NCBI GenBank assembly: GCA_002429965.1
Contig: DJBG01000227.1
Coordinates: forward strand, 29,637 to 34,894
Direction: 5' to 3'
DNA from: Hungatella sp. UBA5982
Lineage (GTDB): Bacteria > Bacillota > Clostridia > Lachnospirales > Lachnospiraceae
Length of the DNA stretch: 5,258 nucleotides
Shown here: in pieces, positions 1-5,258 of the stretch
Layout: each line of letters begins with the position of its first letter
Position numbering within the stretch: position 1 is the first letter of the stretch
Program-made: the position numbers and the translations under genes
Notes under the pieces: model-generated
Database searches by the model: none
Seen by the model: only the letters and a program-made list of their open reading frames with translations
What the model was told of the DNA's origin: nothing

Positions 1-1
1 A

Positions 2-142
2 GTTGAATTATGCGGAGCATTTGGTGAAGAAGGCGCGCAAAAATTGATAGAACTTACAAGCAATAAAATTGCCATAGGCTATGTCACCCATAAGCCTGAA
101 CAGGATCAGTTATTTTCTGATTTTTTTTCAATCTTTGGTTGA
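2..142 (+). CDS. C-terminal end of a small protein, possibly DUF6506-like (5' partial)
   Basis: An open frame enters from the left edge and ends at TGA 140-142, giving 46 residues with no start inside the window. The fragment begins VELCGAFGEEG, continues KLIELTSNKIAIGYVTH and ends DFFSIFG. The ELCG-FG--G stretch followed by a short hydrophobic strand resembles what I recall of the C-terminal half of small DUF6506-type proteins, whose function is unknown. That match is from memory and is tentative. The stop lies 17 bp before the acetyltransferase start, so the two genes are probably co-transcribed. No catalytic motif is visible, and I assign no function. Confidence 0.55.
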   Translation, partial: VELCGAFGEEGAQKLIELTSNKIAIGYVTHKPEQDQLFSDFFSIFG

Positions 143-159
143 TGGAGGAGTAAGGTTTT

Positions 160-660
160 ATGAATGTTATCATCAGACCTATTGAGGAAAACGACGCTGA
201 ATCACTTTGGCAAATGATGTCTGCACTTGACGTTGAGACAAAATATATGATGTACGAGCCAAATGAACGGACGAAAAATATTGATAGATTAATATCCACC
301 ATCAAGGAAGCTGCCACAGGCAATAATCTGTTTTTAGCTGCCGAAGCAGATCATGAAATTGTTGGATATATATCTGCGCAAAAAGGCATTTTAAGAAGAG
401 TAAAACATTCTGCATATATCGTAGTAGGGATTCGTGCATCCTATCAGCGGCAGGGAATCGGCTCCTCATTTTTCAAGCAGCTGGACAAGTGGGCCAATGA
501 TAAAGGGGTCACCAGGCTTGAATTATCGGTAATGTGTATCAATGATGCTGCGAAAAACCTCTACGAAAAAAATGGATTTGTTGTTGAAGGAATAAAGAAA
601 AATTCCATGGTTGTGGATGGAACGTATGTGGACGAATATTATATGGCCAAACTATTATAA
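160..660 (+). CDS. GNAT-family N-acetyltransferase
   Basis: This 166-residue protein has the full length of a single GNAT domain, which transfers an acetyl group from acetyl-CoA to an amine. It opens with the typical first strand and helix (IIRPIEENDAESLWQMM, residues 4-20). Motif A is clear: strand IVVGI (87-91), then the pyrophosphate-binding loop QRQGIG (96-101) leading into helix SSFFKQLDKWA. Motif B follows as LELSVMCINDAAKNLYEKNGF (starting near 120), where the N-A--LYEKNGF block is diagnostic. The end, DGTYVDEYYMAKLL, is also typical of the family. The start ATG is supported by GGAGGAG at 144-150, nine bases upstream. The substrate cannot be read from the sequence: small molecules, antibiotics and protein N-termini are all possible. 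It lies 52 bp upstream of the two-component regulator, so read-through is possible, but nothing ties it to peptide resistance. Confidence 0.93.
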   Translation: MNVIIRPIEENDAESLWQMMSALDVETKYMMYEPNERTKNIDRLISTIKEAATGNNLFLAAEADHEIVGYISAQKGILRRVKHSAYIVVGIRASYQRQGIGSSFFKQLDKWANDKGVTRLELSVMCINDAAKNLYEKNGFVVEGIKKNSMVVDGTYVDEYYMAKLL

Positions 661-673
661 GTACGGGTATAAT
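644..673 (+). promoter_or_regulatory. Possible promoter for the regulator-kinase genes
   Basis: A perfect TATAAT lies at 668-673, just after the acetyltransferase stop. A weak -35 candidate, TGGCCA at 644-649 (4 of 6 matches to TTGACA), lies 18 bp upstream and inside the acetyltransferase gene. A transcript would start near 680 and give a leader of about 33 bases before the TTG start at 713. The element found before the transglycosylase and traX is absent here, so this would be a basal promoter. The -35 is poor, and read-through from upstream is an alternative. Confidence 0.35.
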
Positions 674-696
674 GCCAATCCGGTAAAAAGAAATTT

Positions 697-705
697 GGGA
701 GGTGA
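697..705 (+). promoter_or_regulatory. Ribosome binding site fixing the TTG start of the regulator
   Basis: GGGAGGTGA is a near-complete anti-16S match. It ends seven bases before TTG at 713, where the translated sequence becomes the canonical receiver-domain opening KLFIIEDD. The frame is open upstream to 611, but those residues look unlike any receiver domain and overlap the acetyltransferase. Confidence 0.88.
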
Positions 706-712
706 TTTCAAT

Positions 713-1375
713 TTGAAGCTGTTTATTATAGAAGACGATATCGTTCTGAGAACTGAATTGATCTCGTTGCTTGAAAGCTATAATTATTCTTGTGAAACAA
801 GTGATAACTTTAAAAATATAATATCAGAAGCTACGGATTCAGATGCAGATTTAATTTTGCTTGATATCAATCTGCCTTATTATGATGGTTACCACGTATG
901 CCGGGAGATCCGCAAGATATCAGATGTGCCAATCATGGTCGTGACAAGCCGCAACAATGATATGGATGAACTGATGAGCATGAACCTGGGCGCAGATGAT
1001 TTTATAACAAAACCCTATAACATTCAGATCTTGCTTGCCAGGATCGGAGCGATACTCAAACGTACCAACCAGAAAAATTATTCATCAGAAATAGAATATA
1101 AGGGCATAACATTATCTGTGGCAAAAAGCACAGTATATTACGAAAGTAAAGAGGCTGAGCTCACTAAAAATGAATTGCGTATCCTTTCTGTTTTAATGCA
1201 AAACTCAAACAGCATCATTTCACGGGATGATTTGATGGATGAGCTTTGGCAGTCGGATGAATTCGTCGATGACAATACGCTGACAGTTAATGTCAACCGC
1301 CTGCGTAAAAAACTTGAAGAAATCGGTGCAGCAGATTTAATAAAGACCAAACGTGGCCAGGGGTATATGATATGA
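713..1375 (+). CDS. OmpR-family response regulator, BceR-like
   Basis: This is a 220-residue transcription factor with an N-terminal receiver domain (about 1-115) and a C-terminal winged-helix DNA-binding domain (about 125-220), the usual length for the OmpR/PhoB class. Receiver residues are intact: acidic pair D8-D9, phospho-acceptor D51 in LLDINLP, T78, and K100 in FITKP. In the output domain, the LTKNELRILSVL helix, the DDLMDELW turn, the recognition-helix region DDNTLTVNVNRLRKKLEEIG and the wing residues TKRGQGYMI are all present. I chose the TTG start because of the strong ribosome binding site at 697-705. The gene overlaps the kinase by four bases (ATGA), so translational coupling is expected. 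The short partner kinase and the Bce-type transporter downstream point to a BceR-type regulator of peptide-antibiotic or cell-wall stress. Its likely targets are the two repeated elements at 2419-2456 and 3231-3268 (inference). Confidence 0.95.
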   Translation: MKLFIIEDDIVLRTELISLLESYNYSCETSDNFKNIISEATDSDADLILLDINLPYYDGYHVCREIRKISDVPIMVVTSRNNDMDELMSMNLGADDFITKPYNIQILLARIGAILKRTNQKNYSSEIEYKGITLSVAKSTVYYESKEAELTKNELRILSVLMQNSNSIISRDDLMDELWQSDEFVDDNTLTVNVNRLRKKLEEIGAADLIKTKRGQGYMI

Positions 1376-2382
1376 AGTTTTCAAGCTTTTTAAAAGATAA
1401 GATCCTGTTTTTATTGGCGCAAAGCTTCCTCATTGTTTTTTTGGTTTTGCTGTTAGATGTCTACCATATAAGCCGTTATGCCATCATACTTATTAGTACG
1501 ACCATTGTCATAACCTCTTTTGTTGCGCTGGCATACGAATATCTGGTTCGCAGCAGATATTATAACAGACTGAATAAAACGCTTAAGTCAATGGAGCAAA
1601 AGCAGTATATCGCTTCCCTGTTAGAAGAACCTAATTTTGCCGAAGCGGAAATGCTATGTGAAATTCTTAAGCGCGTTACAAAAGCCATGAACGATGAGAT
1701 TGCTTCCTATAAGATATCCCAGGATGAATACCGGGAATATATTGAAACATGGATCCATGAGATAAAGATCCCAATTTCCTGTATTGATCTTATCTGCAAA
1801 AATAACCGCAATGACATAACAAAGAGAATATCCGAGGAAACAGTACGGGTGGATTCTTATATCGAACAGGCCCTCTATTATGCCAGGAGCAAAAACGTAG
1901 CATCTGACTACAGCATCAGAAGGCTTTCTCTTGACAGCTTAGTGAAGGCCGCTGTAAAAAAACATTCAAAACAGTTGATAGGGTGCGGCGCACAGGTGAA
2001 ACTGGACAATCTTGATCATACGGTTTATGCTGATGAAAAGTGGCTTGATTTCATCATTGGTCAGATTATTGCAAACAGTATCAAATATAAAAAGGATGAT
2101 TTGACACTATGGTTTTTCGCTTCAGAAAACCAGGAAAACATGATTCTATTTATCCGGGATAACGGAATTGGTATATCGGAAGGCGACCTTGGAAGAGTGT
2201 TTGAAAAGGGATTTACGGGAGAAAACGGTAGAGCTTTCGCTAAATCTACGGGTATCGGACTATACCTTTGCAAGGAACTCTGCAATAAGATGTATCTGGG
2301 TTTAGAAGCCCAGTCATCCGTCGGCAACGGTACAACAATTAAAATAGCATTTCCAAAAGACAGACAGTCATTCCTGCAGTAA
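1372..2382 (+). CDS. Intramembrane-sensing histidine kinase, BceS-like
   Basis: This 336-residue membrane kinase would phosphorylate the regulator encoded just upstream. Two transmembrane segments (about 11-29 and 36-56) are joined by only a few residues, so there is no extracellular sensor domain. That is the hallmark of BceS-type kinases, which in studied systems sense through their partner ABC transporter. The phosphorylated histidine is H129 in ETWIHEIKIPIS, the H-E-K/R-x-P form typical of this group. The ATPase domain has the N box (N235 in IIANSIKY), G1 box (DNGIGI, 263-268), F box (F277 in VFEKGF) and G2 box (GIGLYLCKEL, from 294), all intact. The start ATG shares bases with the regulator stop. 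The stop codon's last bases form the foot of the terminator hairpin at 2381-2416. The sensing partner is presumably the transporter encoded from 4158 onward (inference). Confidence 0.95.
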   Translation: MKFSSFLKDKILFLLAQSFLIVFLVLLLDVYHISRYAIILISTTIVITSFVALAYEYLVRSRYYNRLNKTLKSMEQKQYIASLLEEPNFAEAEMLCEILKRVTKAMNDEIASYKISQDEYREYIETWIHEIKIPISCIDLICKNNRNDITKRISEETVRVDSYIEQALYYARSKNVASDYSIRRLSLDSLVKAAVKKHSKQLIGCGAQVKLDNLDHTVYADEKWLDFIIGQIIANSIKYKKDDLTLWFFASENQENMILFIRDNGIGISEGDLGRVFEKGFTGENGRAFAKSTGIGLYLCKELCNKMYLGLEAQSSVGNGTTIKIAFPKDRQSFLQ

Positions 2383-2416
2383 AGGGTTCCGCTTATTTTA
2401 AAGCGGAACCCTTTTA
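2381..2416 (+). terminator. Rho-independent terminator after the kinase gene
   Basis: A perfect 14-bp inverted repeat (2381-2394 with 2401-2414) surrounds a 6-base loop, ATTTTA. The stem carries the GC-rich core GGGTTCCGC and ends in CTTTT (2411-2415). It begins inside the kinase stop codon. Its 3' end abuts the repeated element at 2419, so it separates the regulator-kinase transcript from the transglycosylase promoter. The U-run is short (four T, then ATCTT), but the stem is strong. Confidence 0.9.
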
Positions 2417-2418
2417 TC

Positions 2419-2456
2419 TTACAATTTTGTTCGTTTTCCGTAAGTAAAATCTATGG
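2419..2456 (+). promoter_or_regulatory. Candidate operator for the BceR-like regulator, copy 1
   Basis: This 38-bp element starts TTACA-ATTT-TGTTC, fitting the TNACA-N4-TGT pattern I recall for BceR-type regulators. It continues with CGTAAG (2439-2444), spaced 11 bp from TGTTCG (2428-2433). It aligns without gaps to 3231-3268: 24 of 29 bases match from TGTTCG to ATGG, and 29 of 38 match overall. It sits between the kinase terminator and the transglycosylase promoter and ends where a -35 box would lie. Binding by the adjacent regulator is inferred. Confidence 0.7.
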
Positions 2457-2482
2457 TTCCATGATTCTTTCCCTGTTATACT
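2454..2482 (+). promoter_or_regulatory. Promoter of the transglycosylase gene
   Basis: TATACT at 2477-2482 is preceded by TG at 2474-2475, making an extended -10. The hexamer 17 bp upstream is TGGTTC, a poor -35, and it coincides with the end of the repeated element. Transcription would start near 2489, about 25 bases before the ATG. A good -10 with a weak -35 next to an operator fits an activator-dependent promoter. Confidence 0.65.
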
Positions 2483-2498
2483 GAGGAAGCAAACCACG

Positions 2499-2505
2499 AA
2501 AGGAG
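2499..2505 (+). promoter_or_regulatory. Ribosome binding site of the transglycosylase
   Basis: AAAGGAG lies eight bases before ATG 2514 and only five before the in-frame TTG at 2511. The better spacing and codon favour ATG 2514. Confidence 0.8.
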
Positions 2506-2513
2506 TAATTTTG

Positions 2514-3143
2514 ATGAAAAATAAAACAATTAATTTCAGTATATTGTTACTTGCTGTCATCTGCTTCCTTATGGGTATTGTAAAAATATCTCCTATGGTT
2601 TCTGCCGGATATGAAATGTATAAAACTGCGACAGAAGCCATAAGCGTAACGGACAGAATTGAGGAGCTTAAACAGCAAAAAAGTTATATTACATTTGAAG
2701 AGATACCGGAAGATTACAAAGCGCAGGTGTTACAATCAGAGGATAAACGCTTTTATTATCATTTTGGTTTTGATCCCATTGCTACGGCAAGGGCCATGGC
2801 TAACAATGTGATTGCAGGAAGCTTTGTGCAAGGGGGGAGCACGATCACCCAGCAGCTTGCAAAAAATATGTATTTTTCTTTTGAAAAGAAATATGAGCGA
2901 AAGGTGGCAGAGTTATTTGTTTCTTTTCAGCTTGAAAAAGATCTTACAAAGGATGAAATACTGGAACTCTATTGTAATATTGCTTACTACGGGGAAGGAT
3001 GCTATGGACTGAAACAGGCGGCGAATCATTATTACGGTGTTGAGCCTTTAGAACTGACAAACACGCAGATCAAGTCACTTGTATGGACAATTAAAAGTCC
3101 AAATAGATACAATCCCAATGCTTACAAAGCAATTCCGGTATAA
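2514..3143 (+). CDS. Small monofunctional GT51 peptidoglycan transglycosylase
   Basis: This 209-residue protein would polymerise lipid II into glycan strands on the outer face of the membrane. One N-terminal membrane anchor (about 7-30) is followed by a single GT51 domain. The key motifs are present: EDKRFYYHFGFD (from E76, the catalytic glutamate), GGSTITQQLAKN (107-118), RKVAELFVSFQLEK with the second conserved glutamate at E133, KDEILELYCNIAYYGEGCYG (147-166), and the end block SPNRYNP (195-201). No penicillin-binding transpeptidase domain follows, so it is monofunctional like MtgA. It stops about eight residues after the SPNRYNP block and lacks the RR--VL--M helix that usually closes the family, so it is short at the C-terminus. 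It has its own promoter, preceded by the first copy of the repeated element, and is probably induced by cell-wall stress (inference). Confidence 0.92.
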   Translation: MKNKTINFSILLLAVICFLMGIVKISPMVSAGYEMYKTATEAISVTDRIEELKQQKSYITFEEIPEDYKAQVLQSEDKRFYYHFGFDPIATARAMANNVIAGSFVQGGSTITQQLAKNMYFSFEKKYERKVAELFVSFQLEKDLTKDEILELYCNIAYYGEGCYGLKQAANHYYGVEPLELTNTQIKSLVWTIKSPNRYNPNAYKAIPV

Positions 3144-3149
3144 TTAACG

Positions 3150-3191
3150 AAAGCGTCGGTTATCGTGTTGCATACGCCAAATTGACGCTTT
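3150..3191 (+). other. Inverted repeat after the transglycosylase gene
   Basis: AAAGCGTC (3150-3157) pairs with GACGCTTT (3184-3191), and the inner GG/CC and CGT/ACG pairs may extend the stem. The hairpin starts seven bases past the transglycosylase stop and could end or slow transcription, but no T-run follows. An alternative stem, GCCAA 3176-3180 with TTGGC 3199-3203, would exclude it. A role as a weak terminator or 3' stabiliser is a guess. Confidence 0.4.
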
Positions 3192-3230
3192 GCGGCGCTT
3201 GGCTCATTGCTTTCATGGTATAATGAAAAG

Positions 3231-3268
3231 TGACAAAAATGTTCGTTCCCTGTAAGCAAAATCAATGG
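3231..3268 (+). promoter_or_regulatory. Candidate operator for the BceR-like regulator, copy 2
   Basis: This is the second copy of the 38-bp element. It starts TGACA-AAAA-TGTTC and carries TGTAAG (3251-3256) 11 bp after TGTTCG (3240-3245), then AAAATCAATGG. It lies in the 184-bp gap between the transglycosylase and traX. The distance from its start to the start of the -10 is 58 bp, exactly as in copy 1. The conservation stops at the -35 position and the spacer beyond has diverged, which suggests selection on the element rather than recent duplication. Confidence 0.7.
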
Positions 3269-3294
3269 CGTACAGTGGCAGATAGAATTATAAT
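3266..3294 (+). promoter_or_regulatory. Promoter of the traX-transporter operon
   Basis: A perfect TATAAT lies at 3289-3294. The hexamer 17 bp upstream is TGGCGT, a weak -35 at the edge of the repeated element. Transcription would start near 3301 with a leader of about 27 bases. The layout matches the transglycosylase promoter position for position. Confidence 0.65.
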
Positions 3295-3327
3295 AAGCAT
3301 AAGTTAGAAACAGAAAAGGAGATCATA

Positions 3328-4140
3328 ATGATACAAAAAGGATTTAATAGTTTTCAGATTAAAATAATAGCTTTGGTGCTTATGGTATTCGATCATATTC
3401 ACTATACTTTTACCGGCGTTTTCCCCGTTCCGATGTGGTTTACAATACTGGGCAGACTATCGGCACCTCTATTCATCTTCGCTACGGCTAATGGCATGAG
3501 ATATACAAAAAATCCGGTAAAATATTTAATGCGTTTATGGATCGGATCTGTATTTATGGGCTTTGGCAATGAACTGATTAACAGTTACTTCCCATTGCCA
3601 AATGGGGGGATCATCATAAATAATATATTTTCTACGTTATTTATCATAAGCCTGATTATATTCAGTATACAGCGGATTTCCATATGTAAGAAAGAGAGCC
3701 GTCCGTTTCTGCAATATATATTTTTAATGCTTGTTCCTGTTTTCAGCAGTATCATCATACTTTTAGCCATGTCTGATCCCGGATTATTCTTTATAACAAG
3801 AGGGATAATGCTTTTCGTACCCTCCCTCTTATTCTGTGAAGGCGGTATTGTACTGGTTGCTTTAGGAGTTGGATTATATTTATGTAACCAGGATAAAAAG
3901 AAAATTGGTATCTTTTATTTTCTGCTCAGTCTTTTGATCTTTGCTATGGGTTATAACCCTGAGATCGGTGTGGAAAGCATGTTTTTGGATAATATTCAGT
4001 GGTATATGGTATTTGCCTTACCATTTATGCTGCTTTACAATAAGCAGAAGGGCCGTGGAATGAAATATTTCTTTTATGCCTTTTATCCGGCCCATATTTA
4101 TATTTTAACGATTTTAGCCAATATTATTTCTAAATATTAG
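3328..4140 (+). CDS. TraX-family integral membrane protein
   Basis: This 270-residue, very hydrophobic protein has roughly eight to nine predicted membrane segments (for example about 10-28, 37-56, 68-80, 97-115, 128-148, 153-185, 192-208, 224-238 and 246-266). Family marks are the N-terminal ALVLMVFDHIH with D22-H23, the ILGRLSAPLFIFATANGM block with G42-R43 (40-57), the tract YTKNPVKYLMRL (59-70), and the C-terminal FYPAHIYIL with Y253-P254 and H256. The name comes from F-plasmid TraX, which N-acetylates pilin. Chromosomal relatives in Firmicutes have no conjugation genes beside them and no established substrate. No conjugation gene is visible here either. AAAAGGAG at 3314-3321 supports the ATG. 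The ATPase start follows 17 bp downstream, so this gene leads the transporter operon. An acyl transfer to an envelope component is a reasonable guess, not shown. Confidence 0.88.
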   Translation: MIQKGFNSFQIKIIALVLMVFDHIHYTFTGVFPVPMWFTILGRLSAPLFIFATANGMRYTKNPVKYLMRLWIGSVFMGFGNELINSYFPLPNGGIIINNIFSTLFIISLIIFSIQRISICKKESRPFLQYIFLMLVPVFSSIIILLAMSDPGLFFITRGIMLFVPSLLFCEGGIVLVALGVGLYLCNQDKKKIGIFYFLLSLLIFAMGYNPEIGVESMFLDNIQWYMVFALPFMLLYNKQKGRGMKYFFYAFYPAHIYILTILANIISKY

Positions 4141-4148
4141 AGGAGAGG
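4141..4148 (+). promoter_or_regulatory. Ribosome binding site choosing the ATPase start
   Basis: AGGAGAGG begins right after the traX stop. It is nine bases from ATG 4158 but touches ATG 4149. The later start also gives MNTILKVQNLQKYYG, the normal opening of this ATPase family. Confidence 0.75.
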
Positions 4149-4157
4149 ATGGACACT

Positions 4158-4922
4158 ATGAATACAATCTTAAAGGTTCAGAACCTTCAGAAATATTACG
4201 GTAACAAAGGTAATGTCACAAAGGCTGTTGACAATATCAGCTTTAATGTTTCAGAAGGAGAATATATCGGGATCATGGGGGCATCGGGCAGCGGAAAAAC
4301 CACCATTCTAAATTGTGTATCCACCATTGATGATGCGACCTCAGGGCATATTTATATTGACGGAACTGATGTTACTGAGATGAAGGCAGAGGCCCTTTCA
4401 AAGTTCAGACGTGAAAAACTCGGCTTTATTTTTCAGGACTTTAATCTTTTGGACACCCTAACTGCCCATGAAAATATTGCCCTGGCCCTGGCAATTATGA
4501 AAGCTCCTGCAGAAGAAATGGATGAGCGGATCCACCAGGCGGCCTCCCTTTTAAACATCACGGAGGTATTGCATAAGTATCCGTATCAGATGTCAGGAGG
4601 TCAAAAGCAGCGTGTAGCAGCAGCTAGAGCCATCATTACAAATCCGAGCCTGATTCTTGCCGATGAACCTACCGGAGCCTTGGACTCTAAGTCTGCAAAG
4701 ATGCTTCTGGAAAGCTTTAAAAATCTAAATGAACAGATAAATGCTGCCATTATGATGGTAACCCATGATGCTTTTACCGCCAGCTATTGCAAACGCATTT
4801 TGTTCATCAAAGACGGTAAGCTGTTTAATGAGCTTATCCGGGGAATGGAATCACGCAAGGAATTTTTTGACCGGATCATGGAGGTTATGGCCCTTCTTGG
4901 AGGTGATTTAAGTGCTGACTAA
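4158..4922 (+). CDS. ABC transporter ATPase, BceA-type
   Basis: This 254-residue protein is the nucleotide-binding subunit that powers the permease encoded next. All ATPase motifs are intact: Walker A GASGSGKTT (41-49), Q-loop Q93 in FIFQDFNLLDTLTAHENI (a MacB/BceA-type signature), signature MSGGQKQR (145-152), Walker B LILADE with catalytic E170, D-loop ALD (174-176) and H-loop H203 in MVTHD. Family members work with a single large FtsX-like permease. In studied systems they release undecaprenyl-pyrophosphate-type lipids from peptide antibiotics such as bacitracin or lantibiotics, and they also signal to the BceS kinase. The gene follows traX by 17 bp and overlaps the permease start by 11 bp, so the three form an operon, probably driven from 3266-3294. 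Which antibiotic is involved cannot be told from the sequence. Confidence 0.96.
   Translation: MNTILKVQNLQKYYGNKGNVTKAVDNISFNVSEGEYIGIMGASGSGKTTILNCVSTIDDATSGHIYIDGTDVTEMKAEALSKFRREKLGFIFQDFNLLDTLTAHENIALALAIMKAPAEEMDERIHQAASLLNITEVLHKYPYQMSGGQKQRVAAARAIITNPSLILADEPTGALDSKSAKMLLESFKNLNEQINAAIMMVTHDAFTASYCKRILFIKDGKLFNELIRGMESRKEFFDRIMEVMALLGGDLSAD
4899..4906 (+). promoter_or_regulatory. Ribosome binding site of the permease, inside the ATPase gene
   Basis: GGAGGTGA is a full-strength site five bases before GTG 4912. It encodes part of the ATPase C-terminus (GGD). This supports the GTG start and coupled translation. Confidence 0.85.
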
Positions 4923-5258
4923 ACTTGTTTTTAAAAATGTCGGAAAAAGCATGCAGGATTACACGGTATATTTTTTCACCCTTGTATTTGGCGTTTCTAT
5001 CTTTTATATGTTTAACTCCATCTATGCACAGCAGGAAATCATGGTTGTAACGGAAATACTGACTGATTCCATGGTTGCACTTAGAAAGATATTATCGGTC
5101 ATATCCGTATTCGTTGCGGTGATCCTGGGTTTTTTGATCGTGTATGCAAATAGTTTTTTCATCAGGCGCCGTAAAAAAGAAATGGGTATTTACATGACTC
5201 TGGGTATGGGCAAAGGTAAAATTTCTGCTATTTTTGTACTTGAAACATTTCTAATGGT
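4912..5258 (+). CDS. FtsX-like permease, BceB-type (3' partial)
   Basis: A GTG start at 4912 opens a frame with no stop to the right edge, covering the first 115 residues. The start MLTKLVFKNVGKSMQDYTVYF matches the usual opening of BceB permeases: an amphipathic segment, then the first membrane helix (about 17-35, ending in YMFNSIY). A second helix spans about 60-80. It is followed by the family signature RRRKKEMGIYMTLGM (85-99) and GKI, the cytosolic loop that contacts the ATPase. Full BceB proteins have about ten membrane helices, with a large extracellular domain between helices seven and eight that determines drug specificity. That part lies outside the window. The 11-bp overlap with the ATPase gene indicates tight coupling. 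Confidence 0.94.
   Translation, partial: MLTKLVFKNVGKSMQDYTVYFFTLVFGVSIFYMFNSIYAQQEIMVVTEILTDSMVALRKILSVISVFVAVILGFLIVYANSFFIRRRKKEMGIYMTLGMGKGKISAIFVLETFLM

Noticed and set aside
84..323. Reverse-strand open frame across the acetyltransferase start
   Set aside because: It lies opposite confirmed coding sequence, has no recognisable domain and is explained as a shadow frame.
611..712. Upstream in-frame extension of the response regulator from TTG 611
   Set aside because: It overlaps the acetyltransferase gene by 50 bases and encodes residues unlike a receiver domain. The strong ribosome binding site at 697-705 serves TTG 713 instead.
1138..2327. Reverse-strand open frames at 1138-1350 and 2061-2327
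   Set aside because: They are antisense to the conserved domains of the regulator and kinase and show no family motifs.
2414..2641. Reverse-strand open frame over the transglycosylase promoter
   Set aside because: It runs through the terminator edge, the operator, the promoter and the transglycosylase N-terminus, and its sequence has no recognisable family.
2812..3012. Second + strand open frame inside the transglycosylase
   Set aside because: It is out of frame with clear GT51 motifs and has no domain of its own.
3143..3220. Short open frame after the transglycosylase that might be its missing C-terminus by frameshift
   Set aside because: Its residues do not resemble the RR--VL--M closing motif, so a frameshift is not supported.
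3585..3770. Reverse-strand open frame inside traX
   Set aside because: It is antisense to hydrophobic membrane segments, a common source of spurious open frames.
4149..4157. ATG 4149 as the ATPase start
   Set aside because: It touches the only ribosome binding site (4141-4148), leaving no usable spacing. ATG 4158 has nine bases of spacing and the normal family N-terminus.
1..5258. CRISPR arrays, tRNA or rRNA genes, insertion sequences, attachment sites
   Set aside because: No spaced repeat array, cloverleaf, transposase motif or terminal inverted repeats were seen. The only notable direct repeat is the two-copy promoter element.

Overview
The window looks like a chromosomal piece from a Gram-positive member of the Firmicutes, most likely a clostridial lineage such as Lachnospiraceae. 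This placement is an inference. It rests on AT-rich composition, strong GGAGG-type ribosome binding sites, TTG and GTG starts, and the presence of a Bce-type antimicrobial-peptide detoxification module. All real genes lie on the + strand.

Layout. Positions 2-142 hold the last 46 codons of a gene entering from the left, possibly a small DUF6506-like protein. It is followed at once by a complete GNAT acetyltransferase (160-660). Next comes an overlapping two-component pair: an OmpR-family response regulator with a TTG start (713-1375) and a short intramembrane-sensing histidine kinase (1372-2382). A strong hairpin terminator (2381-2416) closes that unit. After it come a small monofunctional GT51 peptidoglycan transglycosylase (2514-3143), a TraX-family membrane protein (3328-4140), a BceA-type ABC ATPase (4158-4922), and the first 115 codons of a BceB/FtsX-type permease that runs off the right edge (from 4912).

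The regulator, kinase, ATPase and permease together form a BceRS-BceAB-like cell-envelope stress and peptide-antibiotic resistance system. The unusual part is that a lipid II polymerase and a TraX-like membrane protein sit between the sensor and the transporter.

The most informative non-coding signal is a 38-bp element present twice, at 2419-2456 and 3231-3268. One copy precedes the transglycosylase and the other precedes traX-ATPase-permease. Each copy begins with TNACA-N4-TGT, repeats a TGTTCG/YGTAAG half-site at an 11-bp interval, and lies exactly 58 bp (start to start) ahead of a good -10 box. Both promoters lack a recognisable -35. This is the architecture expected for activation by an OmpR-family regulator. 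It suggests that the adjacent regulator switches on the transglycosylase and the traX-transporter operon as one regulon, while the regulator-kinase genes carry no copy of the element.
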